Position numbers and translations under genes: made by a program
Part shown: positions 1 through 8,222 of the stretch, in pieces
How the letters are laid out: every line of letters begins with the position of its first letter
Position numbering within the stretch: position 1 is the first letter of the stretch
Notes under the pieces: generated by a model
What the model was told of the DNA's origin: nothing
The model's database searches: none
Seen by the model: only the letters and a program-made list of their open reading frames with translations
Assembly (NCBI RefSeq): GCF_900102525.1
Contig: NZ_FNBZ01000010.1
Span: 23,214-87,213 of the forward strand
Length of the DNA stretch: 64,000 nucleotides
Direction: 5' to 3'
From: Allobosea robiniae
GTDB taxonomy: Bacteria > Pseudomonadota > Alphaproteobacteria > Rhizobiales > Beijerinckiaceae

Positions 1-860
1 GAGACGCGCTTCTCGGCGGTATAGGCCATGGCGGAGGCGACCGAGGCGCCGGTGCCGGGCAGCACGCCGAGGAAGAAGCCGATGCCGGTCGCGCGCAGCA
101 TCGCCGGCGTGCAGAACAGGATTTCCCGGAACGTCAGGCGCGCGCCGTCTCCGGTGCGCGAGACGGTGCCGCTGACCATCCCCTCCGCCAGCATCAGGAT
201 TTCGGCGACCGCGAAGAGGCCGATGGTCAGGCTGGTGAAGTCGATGCCGCCCAGGAGTTCGAGCGAGCCGAAGGTGAAACGCTCGACGCCGGTGCCGCCA
301 TCGATGCCGACCATGGCGAGCAGGAGCCCGAGCGCGACCGCGATCCAGGTCTTGACCGCCTTGCCCTCGCTCATCGTGCCGAGCAGCGCGAAGGACAGAA
401 CCATCAGCGCGACATAATCGGCCGGGCCGAAGGACAACGCGAGCCGCGCCAGCGGCACGGCGAGGAAGGTCATCAGGACGACGGCGCTGGTGCCGCCGAC
501 GAAGCTGCCGATGCCGCTGATCGCGAGCGCCGCCGCGCCGCGCCCGGATTTGGCCAGCGGATAGCCGTCGAGCGTCGTCATCACCAGCCCGGGATCGCCG
601 GGGATGTTGAGCAGGATCGAGGAGATGCGGCCGCCATAGCCGCTGCCGTAATAGAGTCCGGCAAGCAGGATCAGCGCGGTTTCCGGGGGCAATTTCAGCG
701 CGAAGCAGAGCGGCAGCAGCAGGGCGACGGCATTGATCGGACCGATGCCGGGCAGTGCGCCGATCGCGGTGCCGAGCGCCACGCCGGCAAAGGCGACGGC
801 AAGGTTGAGCGGGGTGAGCGCGACCTCGAAGCCGGTGATGAGGGCGGCGAATGCGTCCAT
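1..860 (-). CDS. tctA: tripartite tricarboxylate transporter large permease (TctA family), C-terminus outside window
   Basis: Large multi-pass permease of a tripartite tricarboxylate transporter (TTT), which works with a periplasmic TctC-type binding protein and a small TctB subunit to import carboxylates. About 286 codons are visible, read from the ATG whose complement ends at 860; the 3' part is cut by the window edge. The N-terminal region shows the family's glycine-rich signature (ALPGIGPINAV) and the typical SSILLNIPGDPG segment. It lies one base after the tctB stop on the same strand, so tctC-tctB-tctA form one operon diverging from prpD. The substrate cannot be read from sequence; the neighbouring prpDB suggests a tricarboxylate such as methylcitrate (inference). 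Confidence 0.93.
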   Translation of the reverse strand, partial: MDAFAALITGFEVALTPLNLAVAFAGVALGTAIGALPGIGPINAVALLLPLCFALKLPPETALILLAGLYYGSGYGGRISSILLNIPGDPGLVMTTLDGYPLAKSGRGAAALAISGIGSFVGGTSAVVLMTFLAVPLARLALSFGPADYVALMVLSFALLGTMSEGKAVKTWIAVALGLLLAMVGIDGGTGVERFTFGSLELLGGIDFTSLTIGLFAVAEILMLAEGMVSGTVSRTGDGARLTFREILFCTPAMLRATGIGFFLGVLPGTGASVASAMAYTAEKRV

Positions 861-861
861 C

Positions 862-1287
862 TCAGATCCCCAGCGGCCCGCGCGGCAATGGCAGGTCGAG
901 CACCTTGTCGAGCAGCACGAAGAAGACGATGGCCGTGGCGACGGCCGAGGCCGCCGCCGGCAATGGCCGCGCGTGGAAGGCCAGCGCGGCCACGAAGCAG
1001 AGCAGAGCCGTGGCCGCGATGAAGCCGATCGGTAGCAGGAGCAGCGGGTAGATCAGGCTTGCCACGAGCACGGCGAGCGCGCGCGGCCATGTCCCGAACT
1101 CCAGCGCGACCGTTCCGGGGCGCAGCAACAGGATGGCTCCGCCCAGGATCAGGACGGCGCCGGTGATCGTCGGGAACATGCGCGGCCCGACCGGGTCGGC
1201 CGCGAAGGGCACATGCAGGGTCTGCGCGTGCCAGATCGCGCCCGCGCCGAGCAACGCACAGATCAACCCGACCAGGCGATCGATCAT
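862..1287 (-). CDS. tctB: tripartite tricarboxylate transporter small permease (TctB family)
   Basis: Small four-helix membrane subunit of the TTT importer, 141 residues, the usual size of TctB. It begins with a hydrophobic helix (VGLICALLGAGAIW) followed by the charged loop containing DPVGPRMFP that marks this family, then three more hydrophobic stretches. It sits between the binding-protein gene (42 bases upstream) and tctA (one base downstream) on the minus strand, so it is translated from the same message. TctB proteins are poorly conserved; the assignment rests on size, topology, the PVGPRMFP motif and gene order. Confidence 0.9.
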   Translation of the reverse strand: MIDRLVGLICALLGAGAIWHAQTLHVPFAADPVGPRMFPTITGAVLILGGAILLLRPGTVALEFGTWPRALAVLVASLIYPLLLLPIGFIAATALLCFVAALAFHARPLPAAASAVATAIVFFVLLDKVLDLPLPRGPLGI

Positions 1288-1329
1288 GATCTCCTCCCGT
1301 CCTGTTACCTTGGCGAAAGGCTTCTGCCG

Positions 1330-2301
1330 CTACTTGGCGAGGCCGACCTCGGCCGCCAGCGTCCGGAAATCGGCGGTCCGCTTCTTGGCGAAGGCGTCGA
1401 AATCAGCGCCGACCATGCTGAATTCGAACAGCCCCTGCTCGCCGCGCGCCTTCTGCCAGCGCGGATCGGCGTTGAGCTTGGTCAGAATGCCGGTCCAGTA
1501 GGCATAGGACGCTTCCGGTGCCTTCGGCGGGGCATAGAAGCCGCGCACGATCGGCCATTGCACGTCGTAGCCCTGCTCCTTGGCCGTCGGCACCTGCGCG
1601 AAGGCGCCGGGCAGGCGCTTCTCCGAGAAGGTCGCGAGCAGCCGAATCTCGCCGGCCTCGAGCTGGCCGCGCACCTCGGAGGCGTCGCCGGGGAAGAGGT
1701 CGATATGGCCGCCGATCAAGGCGCCGATCGCTTCGCCACCGCCCTCATAGGCGAGATAGCGCATCTTGCGCGGATCGACGCCGGCCGCCTTCAGGACGAG
1801 CGCCGGCTTCATCCAGTCCTGGCTGCCGACGGTGCCGCCGGCACCGACCTTGACCGAAGTCGGGTCCTTTTTCAGGGCCTCGACCACGTCGGCCAGCGTC
1901 TTGAAGCGGCTATCCTTGCGCACGGCGAGCACGCCATAGTCGGCGCCGATCGCGCCGAGCCAGCGCACATCGGATTCGCTGAAGCGGCCGAACTTGCCCT
2001 GGGCGAGGTTGACCCATGAGCCGGTCGAGACCGCGACGATGACATTGGGATCGGCGGCGCGCTGCGCCTGGATGTTGTTGTAGGCGACGGCGCCGATGCC
2101 GCCCGGCATGTTGGTGGTGCGGATCGACGGGCCGACCAGCCCGGTCTCGTTGAGCACGCGGCTGGTCAAACGGCAGGTCAGGTCGAAGCCGCCGCCGGGC
2201 GCGGCAGGGGCGATGCATTCCGGGTTCTGCGGCTGGAAGTCCTGCGCGTGGACGGTTGCCGAGAGCAGCAGCGCGCAGCAGGTGGCGATCGTTGTTCTCA
2301 T
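1330..2301 (-). CDS. tctC: TctC-family tripartite transporter substrate-binding protein
   Basis: Periplasmic solute-binding protein of the TTT system, 323 residues. A cleavable signal peptide (about residues 1-19, ending VHAQ) precedes the mature domain with the PGGGFDLTCR loop typical of this family. The frame stays open far upstream, but the ATG at 2301 is preceded by AGGAACGCC and starts the signal peptide, so the longer frame is a shadow. It is the first gene of the tctC-tctB-tctA operon and diverges from prpD across a 210-base region holding two palindromic operator-like sites. The ligand is presumably a di- or tricarboxylate (family knowledge); methylcitrate is an inference from the neighbours. 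Confidence 0.92.
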   Translation of the reverse strand: MRTTIATCCALLLSATVHAQDFQPQNPECIAPAAPGGGFDLTCRLTSRVLNETGLVGPSIRTTNMPGGIGAVAYNNIQAQRAADPNVIVAVSTGSWVNLAQGKFGRFSESDVRWLGAIGADYGVLAVRKDSRFKTLADVVEALKKDPTSVKVGAGGTVGSQDWMKPALVLKAAGVDPRKMRYLAYEGGGEAIGALIGGHIDLFPGDASEVRGQLEAGEIRLLATFSEKRLPGAFAQVPTAKEQGYDVQWPIVRGFYAPPKAPEASYAYWTGILTKLNADPRWQKARGEQGLFEFSMVGADFDAFAKKRTADFRTLAAEVGLAK

Positions 2302-2382
2302 GGCGTTCCTCCCAAATTCTTGTCGTTTCCGCCTGCGGTGGCGGGTTGGCGTCGCTATCCGGGCTCTTGCCAGCCCTGTTCG

Positions 2383-2458
2383 ATTGTCGACAATTTTTAG
2401 ATTAGCGAACCGGAACCGCTTGTCAAACGGGCGGGTCAATGTAACTTGTGTCGACAAT
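2383..2458. promoter_or_regulatory. pair of TTGTCGACAA-type palindromes in the tctC/prpD divergent promoter region
   Basis: The 210-base gap between the divergent tctC and prpD genes contains a perfect 12-bp palindrome ATTGTCGACAAT at 2383-2394. A near copy TGTGTCGACAAT lies at 2447-2458, with centres 64 bp apart, about six helical turns. Short TTGTNNACAA-like palindromes are typical targets of FCD-type GntR regulators (family knowledge), and such a gene ends this cluster at 8219-8935. The sites are seen; that this GntR protein binds them is inference. Confidence 0.6.
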
Positions 2459-2511
2459 AAACGCTGGCCAGAACGGAAAAGGCGGGCGATCGATGCGAGG
2501 AACGGCCGAAA

Positions 2512-3963
2512 ATGGCGACATTCAACAACAATGAGCGTCCGGCTCCGGACGGCGTGCTGGTCGATATCGCCGACTATGTGCTGAACTATCGTGTCGAGAG
2601 CAGCCTCGCCTACGAGACCGCCCGCAACTGCCTGATCGACACGATGGGCTGCGGCATGGAGGCACTCGAATACCCCGCCTGCACCAAGCTGCTCGGCCCC
2701 GTCGTGCCGGGCACGGTCGTGCCGAACGGCGCCCGCGTACCCGGCACGCCCTACCAGCTCGATCCGATCCAGGCGGCCTTCAATTTCGGCACGATGATCC
2801 GCTGGCTCGACTTCAACGATTGCTGGCTCGCCGCCGAATGGGGCCATCCATCCGATAATCTCGGCGGCATCCTCGCCGTCGCCGACTGGCTGTCGCGGAC
2901 CGCGGTCGCGGCCGGCAAGGCGCCATTGACGATGCGCGACGTGCTCACCGCGATGATCAAGGCGCACGAAATCCAGGGCTGCCTGGCGCTGGAGAACGCC
3001 TTCAACAAGGTCGGCATCGACCATGTCATCCTGGTCAAGGTCGCCTCGACCGCGGTGGTCGCCGGCATGCTCGGGCTTAGCCGCGACGAGATCGTCAACG
3101 CGCTCTCGCTCGCCTTCGTCGACGGCCAGGCGCTGCGCACCTATCGCCACGCTCCCAATGCCGGCTCGCGCAAGAGCTGGGCGGCGGGCGATGCCACCAG
3201 CCGCGCTGTCAGGCTCGCCCTGATCGCCCGCACCGGCGAGATGGGTTATCCCTCGGTTCTCACCGCCAAGACCTGGGGCTTCTACGATGCCTCGTTCCGC
3301 GGCCAGAGCTTCAAGTTCCAGCGCCCCTGCGGCTCCTATGTGATGGAGCACGTGCTGTTCAAGATTTCCTACCCGGCCGAGTTCCACTCGCAGACCGCGG
3401 TCGAGGCGGCGATGACGCTGCATGATCAGCTCAAGGCGATGGGTCGCACCAGCGACGACATCGCCTCGATCAGGATCAGGACGCACGAAGCCTGCATCCG
3501 CATCATCGACAAGCGCGGCCCGCTGCATAACCCCGCCGATCGCGACCACACCATCCAGTACATGGTCGCCGTGCCCTTCATCTTCGGGCGTCTTACCGCC
3601 GCCGATTACGAGGACGACATCGCCGCGGATCCGCGCATCGATGCGCTCCGCGACAAGATCGAATGCGTCGAGGACCCGGCCTTCACCAGGGACTATCACG
3701 ACCCCGAGAAACGCTCGATCGCCAATGGTATGACGGTAACCCTGAAGGACGGCACGGTGCTGCCCGAGCTCGTGGTCGAATACCCGATCGGCCACAAGCG
3801 CCGCCGCGCCGATGGCATCCCGCTGCTGGAAGCCAAGTTCCGCACCAATCTCGCCCGCCGCTTCGTCGAGAAGCGCCAGCGCCAGATCCTCGACGTCTCC
3901 CTGGATCAGGCCAGGCTCGAAGCGATCTCGGTCAACGATTACGTCGATCTCTACTGCAGCTGA
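2512..3963 (+). CDS. prpD: 2-methylcitrate dehydratase PrpD (MmgE/PrpD family)
   Basis: Dehydrates 2-methylcitrate to 2-methyl-cis-aconitate (and may act on related tricarboxylates) in the cytosolic methylcitrate pathway. The 483 residues equal the length of the enterobacterial PrpD, and the sequence follows it throughout, for example DTMGCGMEALEYPAC near residue 45, IRWLDFNDCWLAAEWGHPSD near 97 and RHAPNAGSRKSWAAGDATSR near 205. It heads a plus-strand operon prpD-prpB-tctC-tctB-tctA and diverges from another tctCBA set. No prpC (methylcitrate synthase) or prpE lies in the window, which is unusual for a propionate pathway. Confidence 0.95.
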   Translation: MATFNNNERPAPDGVLVDIADYVLNYRVESSLAYETARNCLIDTMGCGMEALEYPACTKLLGPVVPGTVVPNGARVPGTPYQLDPIQAAFNFGTMIRWLDFNDCWLAAEWGHPSDNLGGILAVADWLSRTAVAAGKAPLTMRDVLTAMIKAHEIQGCLALENAFNKVGIDHVILVKVASTAVVAGMLGLSRDEIVNALSLAFVDGQALRTYRHAPNAGSRKSWAAGDATSRAVRLALIARTGEMGYPSVLTAKTWGFYDASFRGQSFKFQRPCGSYVMEHVLFKISYPAEFHSQTAVEAAMTLHDQLKAMGRTSDDIASIRIRTHEACIRIIDKRGPLHNPADRDHTIQYMVAVPFIFGRLTAADYEDDIAADPRIDALRDKIECVEDPAFTRDYHDPEKRSIANGMTVTLKDGTVLPELVVEYPIGHKRRRADGIPLLEAKFRTNLARRFVEKRQRQILDVSLDQARLEAISVNDYVDLYCS

Positions 3964-3969
3964 GTGCCC

Positions 3970-4902
3970 ATGCCCTATCTCGTCGCCTCCGATCTTCCGT
4001 CCGAGCCGGCCGGCCAGCGCTTCCGGGCACTGGTCGAGCGCGGCGGCATCGCGCGCCTCCCCGGCGCCCATAACGGCATGGCCGCGATTCAGGCCAGGAA
4101 CGCCGGCTTCGAGGGCTTGTATCTGTCGGGTGCGGCGATGACTGCCTCGATGGGCATCCCCGATCTCGGCATGATCACCGTCGACGAGGTCGCCTTCTTC
4201 ATCCGCCAGATCGCGCGGGCCTCCGGCCTGCCGCTGCTGGTCGATGGCGATACCGGCTATGGCGAGGCGCTCAACGTGATGCACATGGTGCGTGTCTTCG
4301 AGGATGCGGGCGCCGGCGCGGTCCATATCGAGGACCAGCTCCTGCCGAAGAAATGCGGCCATCTCAACGACAAGAAGCTCGCCGACGCCCATGACATGGC
4401 GGCAAAGGTCGCTGCCGCCGCCAGGGCGCGCCGCCATCTCTACGTCATCGCGCGCACCGATGCCGCGGCGAGCGAGGGCATCGACGGCGCGGTCGCCCGT
4501 GCGAAGCTCTATCTCGAGGCCGGTGCGGACGCGATCTTCCCGGAGGCGCTGACAACGGCCGAGATGTTCCGCGAGTTCGCCAGCCGCGTGCCCGGTGTGC
4601 CGCTGCTCGCCAACATGACCGAGTTCGGCCGCACGCCCTTCTTCACCGCCTCGGAGTTCGAAGCGATGGGCTATCGCATGGTGATCTGGCCGGTTTCCTC
4701 GCTGCGCGTCGCCAACAAGGCGCAGGAGAAGCTCTACGCCGCGCTTGCCCGCGACGGCAGCACCCATGCCATGGTCGAGCAGATGCAGACGCGGGTCGAG
4801 CTCTACAAGACGATCGGCCTCGCCGATTACGAAGCGCTGGACGCCTCGATCGTCGCGACCATCGCGCCGGAAGGCATGCCGCAGCGCGAGCGCAGTGCAT
4901 GA
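3970..4902 (+). CDS. prpB: 2-methylisocitrate lyase PrpB (isocitrate lyase/PEP mutase superfamily)
   Basis: Cleaves 2-methylisocitrate to pyruvate and succinate. In the 310-residue form the catalytic KKCGH motif is at about 127-131 and the metal-binding VDGDTGYG loop at 91-98, both standard for this superfamily. The AMTASMGIPDLG and LANMTEFGRTPFF segments match PrpB rather than oxaloacetate decarboxylases. An in-frame GTG at 3964, directly after the prpD stop, could also be the start; I chose the ATG at 3970. It is coupled to prpD and followed after about 100 bases by a TctC binding-protein gene. A related C-C lyase activity, such as dimethylmalate lyase, cannot be excluded. Confidence 0.92.
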   Translation: MPYLVASDLPSEPAGQRFRALVERGGIARLPGAHNGMAAIQARNAGFEGLYLSGAAMTASMGIPDLGMITVDEVAFFIRQIARASGLPLLVDGDTGYGEALNVMHMVRVFEDAGAGAVHIEDQLLPKKCGHLNDKKLADAHDMAAKVAAAARARRHLYVIARTDAAASEGIDGAVARAKLYLEAGADAIFPEALTTAEMFREFASRVPGVPLLANMTEFGRTPFFTASEFEAMGYRMVIWPVSSLRVANKAQEKLYAALARDGSTHAMVEQMQTRVELYKTIGLADYEALDASIVATIAPEGMPQRERSA

Positions 4903-4914
4903 GGATACCAGGGC

Positions 4915-4952
4915 GCCGGAATGATCCGGCATCCGAACCGCGGATGACGCGG
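4915..4952 (+). other. two tandem perfect hairpins between prpB and tctC
   Basis: GCCGGA-ATGA-TCCGGC (4915-4930) is followed by CCGCG-GATGA-CGCGG (4938-4952). No T-run follows, so these look more like message stabilisers or processing signals than a terminator. They sit in the 104-base gap before the highly expressed type of gene, a binding protein, in the same operon. The role is inference. Confidence 0.5.
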
Positions 4953-5006
4953 CAAGAGAACGACCAGCCGAAAACGGCGGCGTAACGACCACGGGAGGAA
5001 ATGGAA

Positions 5007-5957
5007 ATGCTGAAGCGTTTGACGATGGCCGGCGTTCTGGCTTTGGGGCTCGGCGCTGGTACGGCCCTGGCTGAACCGGCGAAAGTGATGATCCCGGCCA
5101 ATCCCGGCGGTGGCTGGGACGGGGCCGGGCGCCACACCATGGCGGCCTTTGCCCAGTCCAAGGTCTTCACGGACGGGGCGTCCTTCACCAACAAGGGCGG
5201 CGCTGCCGGCACGATCGGCCTCGCCGAATTCGTCCGCACCGCGAAGGGCGATGACAACGCCCTGCTGGTCACCGGCGTCATCATGGTCGGCGGCGTCATC
5301 ACCAACCAGACGCCGGTCTCGCTCAAGGACACGACGCCGCTCTTGCGCCTGACCAACGAGTACAACGCCATCGCCGTGCCCGCGAACTCGCCGATCAAGA
5401 CCCCAGCGGACTTCATCGCCGCGCTCAAGGCCGATCCCGGCGCGCTCTCCGTCGGCGGCGGCTCGGCCGGCGGTGCCGATCACGTCATGCTGGCGCTGCT
5501 CGCCAAACATGCCGGCGCGCCTGTCGGCAAGATCAACTTCGTCGCCTTCTCCGGCGGCGAGATCCTGGCTGCGCTCGGCGGCGGCAAGATCAAGGCCGCG
5601 ATCTCGGGCGCCTCGGAGTTCCGCGCCTTCGCCGAATCCGGCCGCATCCGCATCATCGCGACCTCCGGCCCGACGCGGGTCGAAGGCCTCAACGCCCCGA
5701 CGCTGAAGGAAGCCGGTATCCCGGTCGAGGTCGGCAACTGGCGCGGCTTCGTCGGCGCGCCCGGCATGAGCGACGCCGCCAAGAAGACCTGGCTCGACCG
5801 TTTCGCCAAGCTCCACGCCACCAAGGAGTGGAAGGAGACGCTCAAGACCCAGGGCTGGGAGGACGCCTATCTGCCGGGCGACGCTTTCGACGCCTTCCTC
5901 AAGAGCGAGGACGCCAACTGGACGAGCGCGCTCAAGGAAGTCGGTATCCTGAAATAG
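5007..5957 (+). CDS. tctC: TctC-family tripartite transporter substrate-binding protein (second copy)
   Basis: Periplasmic binding protein for the second TTT importer. A signal peptide (MLKRLTMAG to ALAE, about 22 residues) precedes a mature domain with the PANPGGGWDGAGR loop and the SVGGGSAGGADHVM segment of the family. An ATG at 5001 is in frame, but the Shine-Dalgarno GGGAGGA ends only one base before it. The ATG at 5007 has proper spacing and gives 316 residues. It follows prpB in the same direction and is flanked by hairpins on both sides. It is clearly divergent from the first TctC at 1330-2301, so the two importers may differ in substrate. Confidence 0.92.
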   Translation: MLKRLTMAGVLALGLGAGTALAEPAKVMIPANPGGGWDGAGRHTMAAFAQSKVFTDGASFTNKGGAAGTIGLAEFVRTAKGDDNALLVTGVIMVGGVITNQTPVSLKDTTPLLRLTNEYNAIAVPANSPIKTPADFIAALKADPGALSVGGGSAGGADHVMLALLAKHAGAPVGKINFVAFSGGEILAALGGGKIKAAISGASEFRAFAESGRIRIIATSGPTRVEGLNAPTLKEAGIPVEVGNWRGFVGAPGMSDAAKKTWLDRFAKLHATKEWKETLKTQGWEDAYLPGDAFDAFLKSEDANWTSALKEVGILK

Positions 5958-5972
5958 CCTTCGACGAAGCCA

Positions 5973-5996
5973 GGCGGCGTGCATGAGCGCGCCGCC
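5973..5996 (+). other. hairpin after tctC
   Basis: A perfect 7-bp stem GGCGGCG/CGCCGCC encloses a 10-base loop, 16 bases after the tctC stop. There is no T-tract. Together with the palindromic repeat at 6031-6152 it may protect the binding-protein message from 3' decay, a known arrangement for importer operons (inference). Confidence 0.5.
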
Positions 5997-6030
5997 CGGC
6001 ATCTATCGCTCAGAGCCCGTTTGGAAACAA

Positions 6031-6152
6031 AGCCCTCATCCTGAGGAGCCGCGATAGCGGCGTCTCGAAGGATGTTCCAGCGGGCATCCGAACCTCCTGA
6101 AGCATCCTTCGAGACGCCATTCCCAGAGGAATGGCTCCTCAGGATGAGGGCT
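6031..6152. repeat. 122-bp palindromic element between tctC and tctB
   Basis: The outer arms (6031-6050 and 6133-6152) are a perfect 20-bp inverted repeat. The inner arms GGCGTCTCGAAGGATG (6059-6074) and its complement (6103-6118) are a perfect 16-bp one. Between outer and inner arms lie two unlike mini-hairpins, GCCGC-GATA-GCGGC on the left and ATTCC-CAGA-GGAAT on the right. This looks like one copy of a dispersed, REP/MITE-like element of the type common in Hyphomicrobiales genomes (recognition from memory). It ends 36 bases before tctB and could tune expression of tctBA relative to tctC. Confidence 0.8.
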
Positions 6153-6188
6153 CAGGGAGTTGCCGAACAGACGCGAAGGGCAAGGCAA

Positions 6189-6689
6189 ATGTCGTCGATG
6201 AAGAACGGTTCGGCTACGGCCGGCGGCGGGCGGCGGGCGGCCTGGTGGCTGGGGCTCGCCATCCTCGTGATGGGCGCGGTTTGGCTCAACGGTGCGCGCA
6301 GCATCGCCTCGACGACCAACTATGTCGGCCTCGGGCCGTCTGCGATCGTGCTCGCGGTCGGGCTCGGCCTCGTCCTGCTCGGCTTCCTGCTGATCGTGCA
6401 GGCGCTGAAAGGACAGTTGGCGCCGCCCAGTGAGGACGAGGAGGAGGCGCCGTTCTCGCGCCCCGCTTTCCTGATGGCGCTGGCCGGCGTCGGCGTGCCG
6501 CTGCTGACGATCCGCTGGCTCGGCTTTCCGTTCAGCGCGATGCTGGCCTTCACGCTGGTGACCCATGCCTTCGGCTCGCGCCGCACCTTGCTCGATCTTG
6601 GCATCGGCGCGCTGATCGCCAGTCTCGCCTGGCTCGGCTTCTCCCGCCTCGGCATCAGCCTTGGCCCGTTCTTTCCGCTCTTGGGCTGA
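6189..6689 (+). CDS. tctB: tripartite tricarboxylate transporter small permease (TctB family, second copy)
   Basis: Small membrane subunit of the second TTT importer, 166 residues from the ATG at 6189, preceded by AAGG. The frame is open further upstream, but that part runs through the palindromic repeat and is not coding. Four hydrophobic segments are visible, starting with WWLGLAILVMGAVWL near residue 18 and ending with LGISLGPFFPLLG. A short acidic loop (SEDEEEAP) separates helices 2 and 3. It lies three bases before tctA. TctB proteins vary in sequence; the call rests on size, topology and order. Confidence 0.88.
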   Translation: MSSMKNGSATAGGGRRAAWWLGLAILVMGAVWLNGARSIASTTNYVGLGPSAIVLAVGLGLVLLGFLLIVQALKGQLAPPSEDEEEAPFSRPAFLMALAGVGVPLLTIRWLGFPFSAMLAFTLVTHAFGSRRTLLDLGIGALIASLAWLGFSRLGISLGPFFPLLG

Positions 6690-6692
6690 GCC

Positions 6693-8222
6693 ATGGATAT
6701 CCTGAACCAGTTGCTCGGCGGGTTCGCGGTTGCCTTGCAGCCGATGAACCTGTTCTGGGCCTTCGTCGGTTGCGGCCTCGGCACGGCGGTCGGCGTCCTG
6801 CCGGGCATTGGGCCGGCGCTGACCATCGCGCTACTCCTGCCGGTTACCGCGCAGGTCAATCCGGCCTCGGCCTTCATCATGTTTGCCGGCATTCTCTACG
6901 GCGCGCTCTATGGCGGCTCGACCACCTCGATCCTGCTGAACACGCCGGGCGAGAGCGGCTCGGTGATGACGGCGCTCGAAGGCAACCGCATGGCAAGGCG
7001 CGGCCGTGGCGCGGCGGCCTTGGCGACGGCGGCGATCGGCTCCTTCGTCGCGGGGACGATCGGCACGCTGGCGCTCACCTTCCTCGCGCCGGCCATCGCC
7101 GAGCTCGCCTTCGTCTTCGGGCCGGAGGATTACTTCGCCCTGATGATACTGTCCTTCACCTCGGTCGCCGTGGTGATGGGGCGTTCGATGGTGCGGGGTT
7201 TCGCCGCGCTGTTCTTCGGGCTCGCGCTCGGGACGATCGGCATCGACACCCAGACCGGCCAGACCCGCATGGTCTTCGGCACGCTCGAGCTGCTCGACGG
7301 CATCCCCTTCACCGTCGTGCTGGTCTCGCTCTTCGCGATCGGCGAGACGCTCTATGTCGCGAGCCGCAGCGGCGCTGCACCGGCCGCGATCAACCCGCTC
7401 TCCGGCGGCAGCTGGATGACGAAGCAGGACTGGAAGCGCTCCTGGAAGCCCTGGCTGCGCGGCAGCGTCATCGGCTTTCCGATCGGTGCGCTGCCGGCGG
7501 GCGGGACGGAAATCCCGACCTTCCTCTCCTATGCGCTGGAGCGCCGCCTGACCCCGCATCCGGAGGAGTTCGGTCAGGGCGCGATCGAAGGCGTCGCCGG
7601 GCCCGAGGCCGCCAACAACGCGGCGGCGGCCGGCATCCTCGTGCCGCTCCTGACGCTCGGCCTGCCCTCCACCGCGACGGCGGCCGTGTTGCTCGCGGCC
7701 TTCCAGAACTACGGGCTTCAGCCCGGCCCGCTGCTCTTCGCGACCAACCCGGACCTGCTCTGGGGCCTGATCGCCTCGCTCTATATCGGCAACGTCATCC
7801 TGCTGATCCTGAACCTGCCGCTGGTCGGCATCTGGGTCCGGCTGCTGCTGATCCCCCGGCAATACATCTATGGCGGCATCGTCGTCTTCGCGATGGTCGG
7901 CGTCTGGGGCCTGTCGACCTCCTGGATGGACCTGGCGTTGATGTGCGGCCTCGGCCTCGTCGGCTATGTCGCGCGCGTCCATGATTTCCCGATCGCGCCG
8001 ACCCTGATCGGGCTGATCCTCGGCCCGCAGGCGGAAATCCAGCTCCGGCGCGCACTCGCCGTCAGTCAGAACGATTGGAGCGTGCTGGTCGGCACCCCGA
8101 TCGCGGCGACGCTGCTTGGGATCGCGGCGCTGGTTCTGATCGTGCCGCCCTTGCTCGCGCGCCTGCGCCGACGCGCCAGTGCCGAAGAAGAGCCGGCGAC
8201 CTCTGCGGGCCGAGCAGGTTAG
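6693..8222 (+). CDS. tctA: tripartite tricarboxylate transporter large permease (TctA family, second copy)
   Basis: Full-length (509 residues) large permease of the second TTT importer with about 11-12 hydrophobic segments. Family marks are VGVLPGIGPALTIALL near residue 33, STTSILLNTPGESG near 74 and the second glycine-rich segment PIGALPAGGTEIPTFLS near 268. It ends the prpD-prpB-tctC-tctB-tctA operon. Its last four bases overlap the end of the convergent gntR gene, leaving no room for a terminator between them. Confidence 0.96.
   Translation: MDILNQLLGGFAVALQPMNLFWAFVGCGLGTAVGVLPGIGPALTIALLLPVTAQVNPASAFIMFAGILYGALYGGSTTSILLNTPGESGSVMTALEGNRMARRGRGAAALATAAIGSFVAGTIGTLALTFLAPAIAELAFVFGPEDYFALMILSFTSVAVVMGRSMVRGFAALFFGLALGTIGIDTQTGQTRMVFGTLELLDGIPFTVVLVSLFAIGETLYVASRSGAAPAAINPLSGGSWMTKQDWKRSWKPWLRGSVIGFPIGALPAGGTEIPTFLSYALERRLTPHPEEFGQGAIEGVAGPEAANNAAAAGILVPLLTLGLPSTATAAVLLAAFQNYGLQPGPLLFATNPDLLWGLIASLYIGNVILLILNLPLVGIWVRLLLIPRQYIYGGIVVFAMVGVWGLSTSWMDLALMCGLGLVGYVARVHDFPIAPTLIGLILGPQAEIQLRRALAVSQNDWSVLVGTPIAATLLGIAALVLIVPPLLARLRRRASAEEEPATSAGRAG

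Noticed and set aside
2302..4992. Upstream extension of the tctC frame on the minus strand, antisense to prpD and prpB
   Set aside because: The signal peptide and ribosome site place the tctC start at 2301; the extension is the antisense of two clear genes.
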